Assembly (NCBI RefSeq): GCF_030345715.1
Contig: NZ_JAUASX010000004.1
Span: 124,001-188,000 of the forward strand
Direction of reading: 5' to 3'
Source: Solimonas sp. SE-A11
Lineage (GTDB): Bacteria; Pseudomonadota; Gammaproteobacteria; Nevskiales; Nevskiaceae
DNA: 64,000 bases
Shown: in pieces, positions 62,216 through 64,000 of the stretch
How positions within the stretch are numbered: position 1 is the first letter of the stretch
Layout of the letters: the number at the start of each line of letters is the position of its first letter
Made by a program: the position numbers and the translations under genes
Notes under the pieces: model-generated
Seen by the model: only the letters and a program-made list of their open reading frames with translations
Told to the model about the DNA's origin: nothing
Database searches by the model: none

Positions 62216-64000
62216 ATGTCCGCCTTTCCCCTCTTCGTCACCACGCCTCGCGGCGTCGAACCCCTGCTCGCCGCCGAGCTGACTCAATTCGGCGCCACCG
62301 AGGTCAAGGAGCGCATGGGCGGCGTCGCCTGCCAGGGCGATACCGCCGTGGCCTACCGCGCCTGCCTGTGGTCGCGCCTGGCCAGCCGCGTGCTGCTGCC
62401 CCTGCGCAGCTTTCCCATCGAAGGCGGCACCGACGCGCTCTACAGCGCCGCGCGCGAACTGGCCTGGGACGACCTGTTCACCGCCTCGCACCGCTTCGCC
62501 ATCGAGGTCGCCGGCCATTCGCCCACGATCACGCACACGCACTACGCCGCACTGAAGGTGAAGGACGCCATCGTCGACCACTTCCGCGATACCGTGGGCC
62601 AGCGCCCGGACGTGGACACCGACAACCCGGACATCCGCATCCACCTGCACCTGGACAAGGAGCAGGCCACGCTGAGCCTGGACCTGGCCGGCGACAGCCT
62701 GCACCGCCGCGGCTATCGCCTGCGCGGGGTCGAGGCGCCGCTGAAGGAGAACCTCGCCGCCGCGATCCTGGTCCGCGCCGGCTGGCCGCAGCTGGCCGCC
62801 CAGGGCGCGCCGCTGGTGGACCCGATGTGCGGTTCCGGTACCCTGGTGATCGAGGCCGCCTGGATGGCCGGCGATGTGGCACCGGGCCTGATGCGCGAGC
62901 ACTGGGGTTTCGAGGCCTGGCTGGACCACCGCCCCAAGCTCTGGGCCGACCTGCATGCCGAGGCCGTGGAGCGGCGCAACGAAGGCCTGAAGAAGCTGCC
63001 ACCGATGGCGGGCAGCGACGTCGACCTGGGCGCGCTGAAGTCGGCGCGCAAGAACGCCGCGCAGGCCGGCCTCACCGGCAAGATCGACTGGACCCAGCGC
63101 GATGCCCTGGAAGCGCGCGCCATCGGCGACCAGCCGGGCCTGGTGATCACCAACCCGCCCTACGGCGAACGCCTGGGTGCGGAAGGCGAGATCATCAAGC
63201 TGTACTCGCTGTTCGGCATGTCGCTGAAGCAGCACTTCCCCGGCTGGAAAGCCGCGGTCTTCACCAGCCGCGCCGACCTGGGCCCGCGCCTGGGCCTGCG
63301 CGCCGGCCGCATGTACTCGCTGTACAACGGCGCGCTGCAGGCCAAGCTGCTGAACTTCGACATCAACCCCGCCTCTGCCACGCCGCAGCCGCGCGGCGGC
63401 GAGGAATACGCCAACCGCCTGCAGAAGAACCTCAAGCACCTGGGCAAGTGGGTCAAGCGCAGCGGCGTGACCAACTACCGCGTCTACGACGCCGACCTGC
63501 CGGACTACGCCATCGCCGTGGACCTCTACCAGGCCGACGGCGAACTGCACGTGCACGTGCAGGAGTACGCCGCCCCCAAGACTGTGGACCCGGTAAAGGC
63601 CGAGATCCGCCTGCGCGAGGCGCTGGCGCACACCAGCGACATCCTGCAGGTGCCGGCCTCGCGCATCCACTTCAAGATGCGCAAGTCGCAGAAGGGCACC
63701 GCGCAGTACGAGAAGCACGACGAGATCGGCCACTTCCTGGAGATCGACGAATACGGCTGCAAGCTGCGCGTGAACTTCGAGGACTACCTCGACACCGGCG
63801 TGTTCCTGGATCACCGGCCGATCCGCAAGCGCATCCAGGAAGAGAGCGCCCGCAAGCGTTTCCTCAACCTGTTCTGCTACACCGGCGCCGCCACCGTACA
63901 CGCCGCCATGGGTGGGGCCAGCGAATCGGTGTCGGTGGACCTGTCCAACACCTACCTGGACTGGGCCGCGGAGAACCTGCGCCTCAACGGCTTCGACAGC
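62216..64000 (+). CDS. rlmL: Bifunctional 23S rRNA G2445/G2069 methyltransferase RlmKL (3' end cut by window edge)
   Basis: 595 codons visible of about 700. N-terminal THUMP domain (about 45-160), then the RlmL methyltransferase with DPMCGSGTLVIEAA and NPPYGERLG, a linker with AKLLNFDINPA, then the start of the RlmK half: DYLDTGVFLDHRPIRK and FLNLFCYTGAATVHAA. The fused form is characteristic of Gammaproteobacteria. ATG at 62216, 28 bp after the macrodomain stop. Confidence 0.95.
   Translation, partial: MSAFPLFVTTPRGVEPLLAAELTQFGATEVKERMGGVACQGDTAVAYRACLWSRLASRVLLPLRSFPIEGGTDALYSAARELAWDDLFTASHRFAIEVAGHSPTITHTHYAALKVKDAIVDHFRDTVGQRPDVDTDNPDIRIHLHLDKEQATLSLDLAGDSLHRRGYRLRGVEAPLKENLAAAILVRAGWPQLAAQGAPLVDPMCGSGTLVIEAAWMAGDVAPGLMREHWGFEAWLDHRPKLWADLHAEAVERRNEGLKKLPPMAGSDVDLGALKSARKNAAQAGLTGKIDWTQRDALEARAIGDQPGLVITNPPYGERLGAEGEIIKLYSLFGMSLKQHFPGWKAAVFTSRADLGPRLGLRAGRMYSLYNGALQAKLLNFDINPASATPQPRGGEEYANRLQKNLKHLGKWVKRSGVTNYRVYDADLPDYAIAVDLYQADGELHVHVQEYAAPKTVDPVKAEIRLREALAHTSDILQVPASRIHFKMRKSQKGTAQYEKHDEIGHFLEIDEYGCKLRVNFEDYLDTGVFLDHRPIRKRIQEESARKRFLNLFCYTGAATVHAAMGGASESVSVDLSNTYLDWAAENLRLNGFDS

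Noticed and set aside
62198-63901. 567-codon open frame antisense to rlmKL
   Set aside because: No family signature; mirrors the rlmKL codons.

Overview
The window is high-GC chromosomal DNA from a Gammaproteobacterium. The evidence is a fused RlmK/RlmL rRNA methyltransferase gene at the right edge, an Xni-type exonuclease, an AlaA-type aminotransferase, a Pseudomonas-type fatty acid cis/trans isomerase and a monomeric NADP-type isocitrate dehydrogenase. The mix of lipid and hydrocarbon genes (Cti, membrane desaturase with rubredoxin, crotonase, CoA-ligase remnant) would suit Nevskiales/Solimonadaceae, but that placement is inference. I saw no rRNA, tRNA, CRISPR array, insertion sequence or integrase.

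Layout. 0-4.7 kb: a porin and PstS-like gene pair (minus strand) diverging from a sigma-54 two-component system. 4.8-9.7 kb: a YcaQ-type glycosylase, an ABC exporter and an S15 hydrolase lipoprotein. 9.9-14.2 kb: a visibly less GC-rich insert with two overlapping genes, an OLD-family ATPase/TOPRIM nuclease and a UvrD-like helicase, i.e. a Gabija-like anti-phage module. 14.4-20.5 kb: GH16 glucanase, alpha/beta hydrolase, Cti, a 44-codon ORF and a hemerythrin. 20.9-22.4 kb: a compact arsR-aqpS-arsC operon with no arsenite pump and probably a leaderless arsR mRNA. 22.5-28.9 kb: alaA, an RlmN/Cfr-family gene, a DUF349 protein and xni, followed by a perfect palindrome made of two DnaA boxes.

27.5-31.4 kb is a decay zone (DHFR-like, DUF885 and hydrolase remnants) next to an M19 peptidase. 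31.4-32.8 kb is a CadR-regulated metal-efflux cassette that abuts a truncated gene. 32.9-37.7 kb carries a flavin amine oxidase with a divergent TetR, then an NTF2/LVIVD/DUF305 series. 38-42.3 kb carries a GST, a three-domain PNPOx-FNR-ferredoxin fusion, two small proteins and a LysR regulator. 42.3-47.8 kb holds a dienelactone hydrolase, an MFS exporter, a CMD protein and a TetR, interspersed with gene fragments. icd follows with a strong terminator, then an esterase, a CoA-ligase remnant and a quinone oxidoreductase.

52.9-56.4 kb is a run of five same-strand, lower-GC orphan genes (including a NERD-domain protein and a Sel1 protein) with three copies of a GC-rich hairpin repeat between them. 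56.8-64 kb has a TetR/desaturase/rubredoxin operon with a palindromic operator, a divergent crotonase, TVP38, DUF3592, RBBP9-like and macrodomain genes, and a truncated rlmKL.

The accessory features worth following are the Gabija-like island, the pump-less arsenic operon, the cadmium-type cassette, the hairpin-spaced orphan gene array and the many small gene remnants associated with two short dispersed repeats.
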